DNA of 64,000 bases from Stenotrophomonas sp. BIO128-Bstrain (GTDB taxonomy: Bacteria > Pseudomonadota > Gammaproteobacteria > Xanthomonadales > Xanthomonadaceae). Where the stretch lies: NCBI RefSeq assembly GCF_030128875.1, contig NZ_CP124620.1, positions 3,880,001 to 3,944,000 of the forward strand, in the 5' to 3' direction. The translations under genes and the position numbers were made by a program. The notes beneath the pieces are model-generated. The model searched no databases. It saw only the letters and a program-made list of their open reading frames with translations, and was not told the DNA's origin. This document shows positions 11,881-21,291 of the stretch, one piece after another; position 1 is the first letter of the stretch, and the number at the start of each line of letters is the position of its first letter.

Positions 11881-13577
11881 TGAACCAGACCCGCGTTTTC
11901 CTGATTTTTGCCTGGCTGATGGTGGCCGTGTTGCTGTGGATGGAGTGGGGCCGCGACAAAGCCGCGCCGCCGACCCCGGCCGTGGCCGCCCAGACCACCC
12001 AGGCCAGCGTGCCGGGTGCGGCTGCCGGCAGCATTCCCGGTGCACCGGTGCCCCAGGCTGACGGTTCCCTGCCGGCGGCACAGCCGGCCGCACAGACCGA
12101 GGCCGGCCCGGCCCGCGTGACCATCACCACCGACGTGCTGCGTCTGGTGCTGGACGGTGGCACGGTGCTGGACGCCGAACTGCTGCAGTTCCCGCAGACC
12201 AAGGAAGAAGGCAGCCCGCCGGTCCGCCTGCTGACGGAAGAAGCCACCCACCCGTACCGCGCGGTCAGTGGCTGGATCAGTGAAGACAAGACCATGCCGG
12301 TGCCGGCCGCCAACGGCTTCAAGCTGGTCGGCGACAACCACGACTTCGTGCTGGCCAAGGGCCAGGACGAGGTCACCGTGCCGTTCGAATGGACCGGCCC
12401 GAACGGCGTGACCATCCGCCGCACCTACTCGCTGGGTCGCAACGAGTACGCGATCACGGTCAAGGATGAAGTCGTCAACGGCGGCAGCGCCCCGTGGAGC
12501 GGCTACGTGTTCCGCACCCTGGACCGCACCCCGACCATCCTCTCGCGCAGCATGACCAACCCGGACTCGTTCAGCTTCAACGGCGCGACCTGGTTCAGCC
12601 CGCAGGACGGTTACGAGCGCCGCGCGTTCAAGGATTACCTGGACGACGGCCACCTCAACCGCACCATCACCGGCGGCTGGCTGGCGATGCTGCAGCACCA
12701 CTTCTTCACCGCGTGGATTCCGCAGGCCGACCAGGCCGCGCAGTACTCGCTGGCGCAGAACAACGGCCGTGACCAGATCGAAGCGCGCGGCCCGGCCTTC
12801 ACCGTGGCCCCGGGCCAGCAGGTCAGCACCGAAGCCCGCCTGTGGGTCGGACCGAAGCTGGTCAACCTGATCGCCAAGGAAGACGTGAAGGGCCTGGACC
12901 GCGTGGTCGACTACAGCCGCTTCTCGCTGATGGCGATCATCGGCCAGGGCCTGTTCTGGGTGTTGAACCAGGTCCACAAGGTGGTCGACAACTGGGGCTG
13001 GGCCATCGTCGGCCTGGTGGTGCTGCTGAAGCTGGTGCTGTATCCGCTCTCGGCCGTGCAGTACAAGTCCGGTGCCAAGATGCGTCGCTTCCAGCCGCGC
13101 ATCGCGCAGCTCAAGGAACGCTATGGCGATGACCGCCAGAAGTTCCAGACCGCGATGATGGAGCTGTACAAGAAAGAGAAGATCAACCCGATGGGCGGCT
13201 GTCTGCCGATCCTCATCCAGATGCCGATCTTCTTCGCGCTGTACTGGGTGCTGGTGGAATCGGTGGAACTGCGCCAGGCCCCCTGGCTGGGCTGGATCCA
13301 GGATCTGACCGCACGTGACCCGTACTTCATCCTGCCGGTGATCAACGTGGCGGTGATGTGGGCCACGCAGAAGCTGACCCCGGCGCCGGGCATGGACCCG
13401 ATGCAGGCCAAGATGATGCAGCTGATGCCGCTGGTGTTCGGCGTCATGATGGCCTTCATGCCGTCCGGTCTGGTGCTGTACTGGGTCGTCAACGGCGGCC
13501 TGGGCCTGCTCCAGCAGTGGTGGATGACCAAGCGCCACGGCAGCGACCCGCTGCCGGTCGTCACCGCCAAGAAGTAA
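11880..13577 (+). CDS. yidC: Membrane protein insertase YidC
   Basis: 565 aa. An N-terminal membrane segment ([19 protein letters not shown]), then a large periplasmic domain typical of Gram-negative YidC, then five C-terminal membrane segments including [19 protein letters not shown] and the conserved [19 protein letters not shown]. It inserts inner-membrane proteins with or without SecYEG. Translation is probably coupled to rnpA through the TGATG overlap. Confidence 0.97.
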   Translation: MNQTRVFLIFAWLMVAVLLWMEWGRDKAAPPTPAVAAQTTQASVPGAAAGSIPGAPVPQADGSLPAAQPAAQTEAGPARVTITTDVLRLVLDGGTVLDAELLQFPQTKEEGSPPVRLLTEEATHPYRAVSGWISEDKTMPVPAANGFKLVGDNHDFVLAKGQDEVTVPFEWTGPNGVTIRRTYSLGRNEYAITVKDEVVNGGSAPWSGYVFRTLDRTPTILSRSMTNPDSFSFNGATWFSPQDGYERRAFKDYLDDGHLNRTITGGWLAMLQHHFFTAWIPQADQAAQYSLAQNNGRDQIEARGPAFTVAPGQQVSTEARLWVGPKLVNLIAKEDVKGLDRVVDYSRFSLMAIIGQGLFWVLNQVHKVVDNWGWAIVGLVVLLKLVLYPLSAVQYKSGAKMRRFQPRIAQLKERYGDDRQKFQTAMMELYKKEKINPMGGCLPILIQMPIFFALYWVLVESVELRQAPWLGWIQDLTARDPYFILPVINVAVMWATQKLTPAPGMDPMQAKMMQLMPLVFGVMMAFMPSGLVLYWVVNGGLGLLQQWWMTKRHGSDPLPVVTAKK

Positions 13578-13587
13578 GCTGCACAGG

Positions 13588-13609
13588 AGACCCGCCGCAA
13601 GGCGGGTTT
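13588..13609 (+). terminator. Hairpin terminator after yidC
   Basis: CCCGCC-GCAA-GGCGGG (13591-13606) followed by a short TTTC. The stem is strong and the U-tract weak. Confidence 0.65.
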
Positions 13610-13684
13610 CCTGCATCTGCGGCCCGCGCATCCTGCGGTCCGTAGAATGCCCCCTGATTCCCCGCACGCCGCAGTGAGCCCGAC

Positions 13685-15028
13685 ATGACCCATGCCCCCG
13701 ACACCATCGTGGCCATCGCCACCGCGCCCGGCGCGGGCGGCGTCGGCATGCTGCGGCTGTCCGGCCCGCAGGCGCGGCCCATCGCCGAGGCGATCGGCGT
13801 GCGCGCGATGCAGCCACGGCATGCGCACTACGCGCGCTTGCGCGATGCGGCCGGCGAGGTGATCGACGACGGCATCGCGCTGTGGTTCCCGGCCCCGAAC
13901 AGCTTCACCGGCGAAGAAGTGGTGGAGCTGCAGGGGCATGGCAGCCCGGTGGTGCTGCAGCAGCTGGTCGCGCGTTGCATCGCCTTGGGCGCGCGGCAGG
14001 CGCGGCCCGGTGAATTCAGCGAGCGCGCCTTCCTCAACGGCAAGCTCGACCTGGCCCAGGCCGAGGCGATCGCCGACCTGATCGCCGCCAGCGATACCCG
14101 CGCAGCGCGCGCGGCCCGCCGCTCGCTGGATGGCGTGTTCTCGCGCCGCGTGGACGATGTCGCAGAACAGCTTGTTCTGCTGCGGATCCACGTGGAAGCG
14201 GCGATCGATTTCGCCGACGAACCCCTGGATACCCTCGGCGGCGCCCAGGTGCGCAGCGGTCTGGTCACCGCGCTGCAGGCACTGATCCGGCTGCGCGACG
14301 ATGCCGAACGCGGGCGCAAGCTGCGCGATGGTCTGCACGCGGTGCTGGTGGGCCCGCCGAACGCCGGCAAGAGCTCGCTGCTCAACGCGTTGGCAGGCAG
14401 CGAGCGGGCGATCGTCACCGACATCGCCGGCACCACCCGCGACACCCTGCGCGAAACCATCCGTATCGATGGGCTGGAACTGACCCTGGTCGACACCGCC
14501 GGCCTGCGCGAAGGCGGGGATGCCATCGAGCGCGAAGGCATGCGCCGGGCGCGCGAGGAAATGCAGCGCACCGACCTGGCCATCGTGGTGGTCGATGCGC
14601 GCGACCCGCAGGCGGGCCGCGACGCGGTGGGCGACAGCATCGCCGAGGTGCCGCAGCAGCTGTGGATCCACAACAAGAGCGATCTGCTGGACGCGATTCC
14701 GTCTGATGCCGCTGCGGACGTTCTGCATGTCTCGGCTGCGACTGGCCTGGGCCTGGATCAACTGCACGCGCGCCTGCGCGCGCTGGCCAGCGGCAGTGCC
14801 GGCGACAGCGTGGACGGCGAGTTCTCCGCGCGTGCCCGCCATGTGGAGGCGATCAGCCAGGCCATCGGCCATGCCGAGCGCGCCGAATCGGAGCTGGTCC
14901 ACGAGCACCTGGAGCTGGCCGCCGAGGAACTGCGCCTGGCCCATGAGGCGCTGGGCGAGATCACCGGGCGGATGAGCGCCGATGATCTGCTCGGGCGCAT
15001 TTTCTCCAGCTTCTGCATCGGGAAGTAG
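13685..15028 (+). CDS. mnmE: tRNA uridine-5-carboxymethylaminomethyl(34) synthesis GTPase MnmE
   Basis: 447 aa. The N-terminal formyl-THF-binding domain begins [22 protein letters not shown]; the G domain has G1 [10 protein letters not shown]2 DIAGTTRD, G3 DTAGLRE and G4 NKSD; the C-terminus is the diagnostic CIGK, with the catalytic Cys. With MnmG it modifies U34 in certain tRNAs. The mnmG gene is not next to it here. The ATG at 13685 gives the standard N-terminus. Confidence 0.97.
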   Translation: MTHAPDTIVAIATAPGAGGVGMLRLSGPQARPIAEAIGVRAMQPRHAHYARLRDAAGEVIDDGIALWFPAPNSFTGEEVVELQGHGSPVVLQQLVARCIALGARQARPGEFSERAFLNGKLDLAQAEAIADLIAASDTRAARAARRSLDGVFSRRVDDVAEQLVLLRIHVEAAIDFADEPLDTLGGAQVRSGLVTALQALIRLRDDAERGRKLRDGLHAVLVGPPNAGKSSLLNALAGSERAIVTDIAGTTRDTLRETIRIDGLELTLVDTAGLREGGDAIEREGMRRAREEMQRTDLAIVVVDARDPQAGRDAVGDSIAEVPQQLWIHNKSDLLDAIPSDAAADVLHVSAATGLGLDQLHARLRALASGSAGDSVDGEFSARARHVEAISQAIGHAERAESELVHEHLELAAEELRLAHEALGEITGRMSADDLLGRIFSSFCIGK

Positions 15029-15099
15029 GCGGCGCCTTTCTTCGCGCTGTCACACCCCTGCAGCAGACTGACCCGGTTCTTTATCGACAGGAATCTGAA

Positions 15100-16215
15100 G
15101 TGTCCAAGCCGTTGTGGGGGTGTGTGTTGCTGGTGTCGCTCGCCGTGGCACCATCGGTGGCCATGAGCGCTGAATCGTCTTCCCCTACGCCGGCCAAGGC
15201 CGCCGTCTACGGCCACCGCGGCGCCAGTGCGCTGCTGCCCGAGCACACGCTTGCCGCCTATGCGCAGGCCATCGCCGACGGCGCCGACTACATCGAGCCG
15301 GACCTGGTGATGACCAAGGACGGCGTGCTGGTATCGCGCCACGAGAACGAGATCGGCGGCACCACCGATGTGGCCGCGCACCCCGAGTTCGCCAGCCGCA
15401 GGACCGTCAAGACCATCGACGGCGAGCGCATCGAAGGCTGGTTCACCGAAGACTTCACGCTGGCCGAGCTGAAAACGCTGTACGCCCGCGAGCGCCTGCC
15501 GCAGCTGCGCAGCACCGCCTTCGACGGCCAGTTCCGCATCGCCACGCTGGACGAGATCATCGCCTTCCTGGTGCAGCAGGCCGGCCGCGCCAACCGCGGC
15601 ATCGGGCTGGTGCCGGAGATCAAGCACGGCACCTACTTCACCAGCATCGGCCTGCCGATGGAAGACAAGGTGGTCACCGCGCTCCAGGGCAACGCCTACA
15701 CGCGCGTGGCGCCGGTGACGATCCAGTCCTTCGAGGTCGGCAACCTGCGTTACCTGCGTGGCAAGCTCGGCCGCGACAGCAACATCCGCCTGCTGCAGCT
15801 GCTAGGCGATCCCACGCAGCAGCCCGGTGACGTGCTGGCCGCCAAGGGCCGCCAGCGCTATGCCGATCTGATCACTCCGGCCGGGCTGCGCGAGGTGGCC
15901 ACCTATGCCGATGGCATCGGCCCGAGCCTGCGCATGGTCATCCCACTGGACGCGCAGGGGAAGCTGGGCACCCCGACCTCGCTGGTGCGTGATGCGCATG
16001 CGGCCGGCTTGATGGTGGTGCCGTATACGTTCCGGCCGGAGAACCAATTCCAGGCGGCGGAGTTCCGCAAGGGCGAGCCGAATGCCCGCAATGCCGACGG
16101 CTCGGTCGCCGAAATGCGGGCCTATCTGGCCACCGGCATCGATGCGTTCTTCACCGATGACCCGGCGCTGGGCCGGCGTGCGGTGGATGGGGACGGGACA
16201 CCGGCGACCCGGTAG
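15100..16215 (+). CDS. glpQ: Secreted glycerophosphodiester phosphodiesterase (GlpQ type)
   Basis: 371 aa from a GTG start with AGGAA upstream. A signal peptide (about residues 1-25, ending VAMSA) is followed by the GDPD core: YGHRGASALLPEHTLAAY with the catalytic His, then DYIEPDLVMTKDG with metal ligands and SRHENEIGGTTDV. This is the GlpQ class, which hydrolyses glycerophosphodiesters in the periplasm to glycerol-3-phosphate. There is no neighbouring glpT or other glp gene. The stop codon TAG is the GTAG head of a REP element. Confidence 0.87.
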   Translation: MSKPLWGCVLLVSLAVAPSVAMSAESSSPTPAKAAVYGHRGASALLPEHTLAAYAQAIADGADYIEPDLVMTKDGVLVSRHENEIGGTTDVAAHPEFASRRTVKTIDGERIEGWFTEDFTLAELKTLYARERLPQLRSTAFDGQFRIATLDEIIAFLVQQAGRANRGIGLVPEIKHGTYFTSIGLPMEDKVVTALQGNAYTRVAPVTIQSFEVGNLRYLRGKLGRDSNIRLLQLLGDPTQQPGDVLAAKGRQRYADLITPAGLREVATYADGIGPSLRMVIPLDAQGKLGTPTSLVRDAHAAGLMVVPYTFRPENQFQAAEFRKGEPNARNADGSVAEMRAYLATGIDAFFTDDPALGRRAVDGDGTPATR

Positions 16216-16254
16216 GTACCGACCGTTGGTCGGTACGATCATGATCGGTGCTAC
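16212..16254 (+). repeat. GTAG REP element supplying the glpQ stop codon
   Basis: Begins GTAG at 16212, with a palindrome around GTACCGACCGTTGGTCGGTAC, followed by a second, shorter inverted unit ending CTAC at 16254. The first 25 bases are identical to the reverse complement of 33540-33564. TAG at 16213-16215 is the glpQ stop. Confidence 0.85.
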
Positions 16255-16305
16255 GCGCATCGACCTTGCTCGGTGGGCGCGATATCGGAGTATCCGGCGC
16301 ACGGC

Positions 16306-16328
16306 AGCCACGCATGGCGTGGCTCTAC
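16306..16328 (-). repeat. SMAG-type REP element
   Basis: Palindrome with the core GCCACGCATGGCGTGGC, ending CTAC (GTAG on the minus strand). Same subtype as the units at 19817-19882. It lies about 30 bp beyond the stop of the rhomboid gene. Confidence 0.85.
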
Positions 16329-16357
16329 CGTGGCAGGCAATCAGATGGCGCTGCCGG

Positions 16358-17140
16358 TCAATCCAGCGATGACCCTCCATCGCGCCGCCGGAACGGCAGC
16401 ACCACGAAGTCGCGGCCCTCGCGTGGTTGCCACAGCACCGGCACGCGGGTCGGGGAGGGCGGCTCCAGATCGGCGTCGCGCGCCGCCTCGATGTCGTCCT
16501 CTTCCTCATCTTCCCAGCTGTAGCGCTTGCGCGGCGCCATCGGGTCGGAGAGGCGGAACAGCAGCGCGCTGATGATGCCGGCAAAGGCACCGCCCATGTG
16601 CGATTGCCAGGACACGCCCGGCTCGTGCGGCAGGATGGTGAGCAGCATGCTGCCGTAGAACAGGAACGCGATCAGCCCGGCGGCGATGGCCGGCCGGTCG
16701 CGGCGCAGCAGGCCGAGCACGAACACCAGGAACATCAGGCCGTGGGTGATGCCACTGGCACCGAGATGGCGGCTGCCCAGATCGCCGAGCAGCCAGGCAC
16801 CGAGTCCCGAACCGAGCCACAGCAGGGGCAGCGCCCGCAGCGTTGCGTTGGGATAGACGCTGCCGGCCAGGGTGCCGAGGATCAGCAGGGCCGCCGCATT
16901 GGCACCCAGGTGCTGGATCGAACCGTGCAGCAGCGGTGCACCGAGAATGCCGAGCAGGCCGGCCTTGTCCAGCGGGGCAACCGCCCACGGACGCCAGTCG
17001 AAGTGGCCTTGGGCGGTATACACCGCCACCAGCAGCAGCACGAAGGCCAGGCTCAGGTTGAACGCCCGCAGTACACCACCACGGTCGTTGCGGGAGGGGA
17101 CCGGCGGCGCGCCGGTGGGCTGGGGCAGGTTGGCGTTCAT
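16358..17140 (-). CDS. Rhomboid family intramembrane serine protease
   Basis: 260 aa from the ATG at 17140 (MNANLPQPTGAPPVPSR). About six membrane segments. The catalytic Ser is near residue 129 in HLGASGITHG (GxSG) and the catalytic His near 181 in WQSHMGGAFAG; an HGS..HLGAN element around residues 72-81 fits the oxyanion region. A charged C-terminal tail carries a run of acidic residues. Substrates are not predictable. A start 33 bp further upstream is possible but adds residues without similarity. Confidence 0.85.
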   Translation of the reverse strand: MNANLPQPTGAPPVPSRNDRGGVLRAFNLSLAFVLLLVAVYTAQGHFDWRPWAVAPLDKAGLLGILGAPLLHGSIQHLGANAAALLILGTLAGSVYPNATLRALPLLWLGSGLGAWLLGDLGSRHLGASGITHGLMFLVFVLGLLRRDRPAIAAGLIAFLFYGSMLLTILPHEPGVSWQSHMGGAFAGIISALLFRLSDPMAPRKRYSWEDEEEDDIEAARDADLEPPSPTRVPVLWQPREGRDFVVLPFRRRDGGSSLD

Positions 17141-17237
17141 ACCCTTAGGGATGGCGCCGCCCCGGATGAACACAAGGGCAACGCCGTGGGAGAGAGAGGT
17201 ACCGCCTGCGGGACAATCCCGCAGGCGGCACGGTCGG

Positions 17238-18197
17238 TCAGGCGTGGCCGCCTTCCTTCGGCGGATTCTTCAGGCTCAGCACCACGGTCGCGGCGATGAT
17301 CACCGCCACCACACCCAGCGAGATCGGGGTGGGGATCTTGAAGATGTCGATCAGCATCATCTTGATGCCGATGAAGGCCAGCACCAGGGCCAGGCCGTAA
17401 GGCAGCAGGTGGAAGCGATCGGCCATGCCGGCCAGCAGGAAGAACATCGCGCGCAGGCCCAGCACCGCGAAGACATTGGAGGTCAGCACGATGAACGGGT
17501 CGGTGGTGATGGCGAAGATCGCCGGGATGGAGTCCACCGCGAAGATCACGTCGGTGACCGCGATCAGGATCAGCACCACGAACAGCGGGGTGAACCAGCG
17601 CTTGCCATCGCGCATGACGCTCATGGCATTGCCGGCGTAGTCGGGCAGCAGGCGCAGGTGCTTGCGCATCCAGCGCAGGGCGGGGTTGGTCTCCAGATCC
17701 GGCTCGCTGCCGGCTGAGAACCACATCTTCCAGCCGGTGAAGAGCAGGAACGCGCCGAACACATAGAGCAGCCAGTGGAACTTGGTCAGCAGCACGCTGC
17801 CGGCGAAGATCATGATCGTACGCAGCACGATCGCGCCCAGGATGCCGATGATCAACACCTTCTGGCGCTGTTCCTCGGGCACCGCGAAGTAGCCCATGAT
17901 CATCAGGAACACGAAGATGTTGTCCACGGCCAGGGCTTTCTCGACCAGGTAACCGGTCAGGAACTCCAGGCCGACCTTGTTGGCCACTACCTGGCCGGCG
18001 GTCTCATTGAGGTAGTACCAGAGGCCACCGTTGAAGGCCAGGGCCAGCACGACCCAGCCGATCGACCACCACAGGGCCTCCTTGAAGGTGACCTTGTGCG
18101 GTCCGCCATGTCGCATCAATACGAGGTCGACCAGCAGCGCGATGATCACCACCGCGCCGAAGCCGCCCCACAACCACACATTACCGATCGTCTGCAT
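17238..18197 (-). CDS. TerC/Alx-type integral membrane transporter (probable Mn2+ exporter)
   Basis: 319 aa, about nine membrane segments, with the TerC-family core KALAVDNIFVFLMIMGYF and a second DVIFAVDSIPAIFAIT containing conserved acidic residues. The length fits Alx (about 320 aa), which in E. coli helps control manganese. The long leader carries a yybP-ykoY riboswitch, a strong independent reason to infer a manganese role. The other TerC use, tellurite resistance, is less likely because no ter gene cluster is present. Confidence 0.88.
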   Translation of the reverse strand: MQTIGNVWLWGGFGAVVIIALLVDLVLMRHGGPHKVTFKEALWWSIGWVVLALAFNGGLWYYLNETAGQVVANKVGLEFLTGYLVEKALAVDNIFVFLMIMGYFAVPEEQRQKVLIIGILGAIVLRTIMIFAGSVLLTKFHWLLYVFGAFLLFTGWKMWFSAGSEPDLETNPALRWMRKHLRLLPDYAGNAMSVMRDGKRWFTPLFVVLILIAVTDVIFAVDSIPAIFAITTDPFIVLTSNVFAVLGLRAMFFLLAGMADRFHLLPYGLALVLAFIGIKMMLIDIFKIPTPISLGVVAVIIAATVVLSLKNPPKEGGHA

Positions 18198-18279
18198 TGG
18201 GTTTGTCCGTTGGAAAAATAGAATGCCTCAAGCCGGACGGCGAGGATCTGCAACGGAGGATCGGGGGGATCCGGGGACA

Positions 18280-18398
18280 GAGCTTCGCCATACGGCGAAG
18301 GTCTCGCTCGCAGTCCCGATGGGTGGGACTGCCGTTGCACCGGAGCCTGCGGGCTCGAATTGACGGCGACAACGTCTGGGAGCTACTCCCCTTCTGGG
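18280..18398 (-). ncRNA. yybP-ykoY (manganese) riboswitch
   Basis: On the minus strand the leader begins AGAAGGGGAGTAGCTCCC and ends with CGAGCGAGACCTTCGCC and a hairpin closing at GGCGAAG; these two blocks are the conserved 5' and 3' elements of the yybP-ykoY family, with a GC-rich variable stem between. The class binds Mn2+ and turns on efflux genes such as alx and mntP. About 80 nt separate it from the transporter start, enough for an expression platform. Confidence 0.87.
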
Positions 18399-18402
18399 GC
18401 CG

Positions 18403-18431
18403 ATTCTGCGGGGTGGCGGGGCCGGCGTCAA
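18403..18431 (-). promoter_or_regulatory. Sigma70-like promoter of the riboswitch-TerC transcript
   Basis: On the minus strand: -35 TTGACG (18431-18426), exactly 17 bp, then -10 CAGAAT (18408-18403). Transcription would begin within the first bases of the riboswitch, which supports both calls. Confidence 0.75.
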
Positions 18432-18475
18432 ATCCTTTCCATGCCCCGGTGCGGCTGAACGAAACGCCCCAACCG

Positions 18476-18548
18476 GTAGTGACGGCCGCTGGCCGTCAAC
18501 CACGTAGCGGCCGGGTTTACCGCGCTGACGGCCAGCGGCCGTCACTAC
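18476..18548. repeat. Dimeric REP palindrome between terC and rlmI
   Basis: GTAGTGACGGCCGCTGGCCG at one end and its reverse complement ending CTAC at the other, about 73 bp in total. It lies between the divergent TerC and rlmI promoters, about 64 bp upstream of the rlmI ATG. The remaining non-coding DNA between 18198 and 18611 is the riboswitch leader and its promoter. Confidence 0.85.
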
Positions 18549-18611
18549 CAGAGCGCCAGCGGCGTCGCTCCGAGCGCCGAGGGCTGCAGGCTTCCCGTTT
18601 ACAATACGCCC

Positions 18612-19781
18612 ATGAATACCCCAGCCCCCGTTGTCCGCCTCAAGAACGCCTGGCGCTCCAGCCACCCGTGGATCTTCCAGAAACTGGTCGAAAAGCCGGC
18701 CGTCCGTCCCAAACCCGGTGCCATCGTCGACGTCGTCGGCGTCGACGGGGAGTGGATCGGGCGTGGCTTCTACAACGGTCACTCGCGCATCGCCGTGCGC
18801 ATCCTGGAGACCGATCAGGCCATCCCGGTCGACGCCGGCTGGTTCTCGCGCAAGATCGCCCAGGCGGTGTCGCTGCGTCGTGAGGTGCTCAAGCTGGACC
18901 AGGTCTCCGATGCCTGGCGCGTGGTCCACAGCGAGGGCGACGGTCTGTCCGGCCTGGTCGTGGACCGCTATGGCGACCTGGTGGTGGTCGAGTTCTTTGC
19001 CGCCGGCATGTTCCGCCACCGCGAATGGGTCTACGAGGCGCTGCGCGAACAGTTCCCGGGCTGCCGTTTCCACAGCTTTGCCGACGAGCACGTGCAGAAG
19101 CAGGAAAGCTTCGACTTCCACGGCAACACCACCACCGAAGCGTCGGTGATCACCGAGTACGGCGTGAAGTTCCGCGCCGACCCGGCCGGTGCGCACAAGA
19201 CCGGCTTCTTCGCTGACCAGCGCGAGAACCGCCAGTGGCTGAGCCAGCAGGTGGAAGGCAAGACCGTGCTCGATCTGTGCTGCAACACCGGTGGCTTTGC
19301 GGTGTATGCCGCTGCGCGCGGTGCGGCCGAAGTGGTCGGCATCGATATCGATGAAGACGTGATCGCCATCGCCAAGGGCAACGCCAAGCTCAACAACGTG
19401 CGCCCGAAGTTCATCCAGTCCGACATCTTCCCGTGGCTGCGCGATGCCTCCAACCGCGGTGAGCAGTACGACGTGGTGATCCTCGACCCGGCCAAGATGA
19501 CCCGCGACCGCGACCAGGTCATCACCGCGCTGAAGAAATACCTGGACATGAACAAGCTGGCGCTCGGCGTGGTCAAGCCCGGTGGCCTGCTCGCCACGTT
19601 CTCCTGCACCGGCCTGGTGGCCGAGGATCAGTTCCTGGACATGCTGCGCCGCGCCGCGTTCTACGCCGGCCGCACCATCCAGATCCTGAAAGTGGCTGGC
19701 GCCGGTCCGGATCATCCGTTCATGGCGCACGTGCAGGAATCGCGCTACCTCAAGGCCGTGTTCTGCCGCGTGGTGGATTGA
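18612..19781 (+). CDS. rlmI: 23S rRNA m5C1962 methyltransferase RlmI
   Basis: 389 aa. An N-terminal PUA-like domain (RLKNAWRSSHPWIFQKLVEK ... GEWIGRGFYN) is followed by an EEHD-like middle region and a class I SAM domain with VLDLCCNTGGFAVYAA (motif I), GIDIDEDVI, VILDPAKMT (motif IV) and FSCTGLV with the catalytic Cys. This layout is RlmI/YccW. It is divergent from the TerC gene and stands alone as a single-gene unit. Confidence 0.9.
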   Translation: MNTPAPVVRLKNAWRSSHPWIFQKLVEKPAVRPKPGAIVDVVGVDGEWIGRGFYNGHSRIAVRILETDQAIPVDAGWFSRKIAQAVSLRREVLKLDQVSDAWRVVHSEGDGLSGLVVDRYGDLVVVEFFAAGMFRHREWVYEALREQFPGCRFHSFADEHVQKQESFDFHGNTTTEASVITEYGVKFRADPAGAHKTGFFADQRENRQWLSQQVEGKTVLDLCCNTGGFAVYAAARGAAEVVGIDIDEDVIAIAKGNAKLNNVRPKFIQSDIFPWLRDASNRGEQYDVVILDPAKMTRDRDQVITALKKYLDMNKLALGVVKPGGLLATFSCTGLVAEDQFLDMLRRAAFYAGRTIQILKVAGAGPDHPFMAHVQESRYLKAVFCRVVD

Positions 19782-19816
19782 GGTCTGTCCGGGCCAGATC
19801 CGTTGAACCCGGGACC

Positions 19817-19882
19817 GTAGAGCCACGCCATGCGTGGCTTCGCGGGCCAGATCAAGCCCAGCCACGCATGGCGTGGCTCTAC
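19817..19882. repeat. Dimeric SMAG REP element
   Basis: Two inverted units: GTAGAGCCACGCCATGCGTG at the left and GCCACGCATGGCGTGGCTCT plus AC at the right. It lies 36 bp after the rlmI stop and just before the dipeptidase gene, so it could act as a transcript 3' end. Confidence 0.9.
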
Positions 19883-19900
19883 AATCCAAGGTGAGGCGTC

Positions 19901-21154
19901 ATGACGTTGCGCAGTCTGTCTTTGCTGGTTTCGCTGGCGTTGTGCACGCCACTGGCCGCCCACGCGATCGAATTCACCCCGCAGGAACTGGCCAGGGCGT
20001 CCACGCTGCAGCAGCGGCTGCTGACCCTGGACAGCCACCTCGATACACCGGCCAACTTCCACCGTGACGGCTTCGACATCACCCAGCGGCACGACCACAA
20101 CGCGCTGTCGCAGGTCGACTACCCGCGCATGGTGGAAGGCGCGCTCGATGGCGGCTTCTGGGCGATCTACACCGACCAGGGCGACCGCAGTGCGCAGGCG
20201 CACCAGCACGACCGCGATGCCGGCCTGCTGCGGCTGACGGAAATCCGCGAGCTGCTCGCCGCGCATCCGGATACCTTCCAGCTCGCGCTGACCGCCGCCG
20301 ATGCCGCGCGCATCAAGGCCGCCGGCAAGCGCGTGGTCTACATCAGCATGGAGAACGCCAGCCCGCTGGTCGACGATCCCACGCTGCTCAGCTACTACCA
20401 CCTGGCCGGCCTGCGCCTGCTCAGCACCGTGCACTTCGCCAACAACGAGTTCGGCGATTCGGCCACCGATCCCAAGGGCGCCGAATGGAAGGGCCTGAGC
20501 CCGGCCGGTAAGGCGCTGGTGGATGAAGCGGTGCGGCTGGGGATCGTGATCGATCAATCGCATGCCTCCGATGCGGTGTTCGATGATCTGATCGAGCGCA
20601 TGCCGGTGCCGTTCGTGCTCTCGCACAGCTCGGCCAAGGCAATCTACAACCATCCGCGCAACCTCGACGATGCGCGCCTGAAGCGGCTGGCCAAGGCGGG
20701 CGGGGTCATCCAGGTCAACGCCTATGGTGGCTATCTCATCGACATCGGCAAGAGCGACGCGCGCAAGGCGGCCGAAACAGCGCTGATGACGCAGCTGGGC
20801 ACCGACTACGACGGCATGAGCATCCAGCAGGGCGTTGCGCTGAAGAAGGGGCTGGAGGAGATCGACCAGCGCATCCCGCTGCGCAAGGCCACGCTGGACG
20901 ATTTCTTCGCCCACTTCGAGCACATCCTCAAGGTGGTCGGCCCGGAACATGTGGGCATCGGGCTGGACTGGGATGGCGGCGGTGGCCTGGCCGATCTGCC
21001 CGACGTGAGCCAGTTGCCGAAGATCACCGCGTGGCTGCTGCGCAAGGGTTACAGCGAGAAGCAGATCGCCGGCATCTGGGGTGGCAACCTGCTGCGCGTC
21101 ATGCAGCAGGCGCAGGATCACGCCAGCAAGGTCGCCGCCGCCGCGAAGCCCTGA
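19901..21154 (+). CDS. Secreted membrane dipeptidase (peptidase family M19)
   Basis: 417 aa. A signal peptide (MTLRSLSLLVSLALCTPLAA, cleavage near AHA) is followed by the renal-dipeptidase fold: first metal pair HxD in LDSHLDTP (His46, Asp48), bridging Glu in YISMENASPL, and later His ligands in VIDQSHASDAVF and VLSHSSAKAI. Family members hydrolyse dipeptides, often with a C-terminal D-residue, in a two-zinc centre. Probably periplasmic and involved in peptide or peptidoglycan fragment use; the exact substrate cannot be read from sequence. Confidence 0.88.
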   Translation: MTLRSLSLLVSLALCTPLAAHAIEFTPQELARASTLQQRLLTLDSHLDTPANFHRDGFDITQRHDHNALSQVDYPRMVEGALDGGFWAIYTDQGDRSAQAHQHDRDAGLLRLTEIRELLAAHPDTFQLALTAADAARIKAAGKRVVYISMENASPLVDDPTLLSYYHLAGLRLLSTVHFANNEFGDSATDPKGAEWKGLSPAGKALVDEAVRLGIVIDQSHASDAVFDDLIERMPVPFVLSHSSAKAIYNHPRNLDDARLKRLAKAGGVIQVNAYGGYLIDIGKSDARKAAETALMTQLGTDYDGMSIQQGVALKKGLEEIDQRIPLRKATLDDFFAHFEHILKVVGPEHVGIGLDWDGGGGLADLPDVSQLPKITAWLLRKGYSEKQIAGIWGGNLLRVMQQAQDHASKVAAAAKP

Positions 21155-21222
21155 GTACCGGCGTTGCCTCGCGCGCTGGCGGTGGATGTCCCGCACCCCC
21201 ACCGGCACCGGCACCGACAAAG

Positions 21223-21253
21223 AAAAAGGCAGACCCTTGGGCCTGCCTTTTTC
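21223..21253. terminator. Bidirectional intrinsic terminator
   Basis: AAAAAGGCAG at one side and CTGCCTTTTT at the other, enclosing ACCC/GGGC that extends the stem. It sits between the convergent dipeptidase and APC permease genes and can serve both. Confidence 0.9.
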
Positions 21254-21291
21254 ATGTTGACGCGCAGCCGGCCCTTGGCCGGCAGGCCCGC

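Noticed and set aside
14184..14199. CACGTG site inside mnmE resembling parS
   Set aside because: 12 of 16 match, within coding sequence and 6 kb from the cluster; could be chance.
17238..18197. Tellurite resistance interpretation of the TerC gene
   Set aside because: No terZABDE neighbours, and the manganese riboswitch leader points to the Alx/Mn role.
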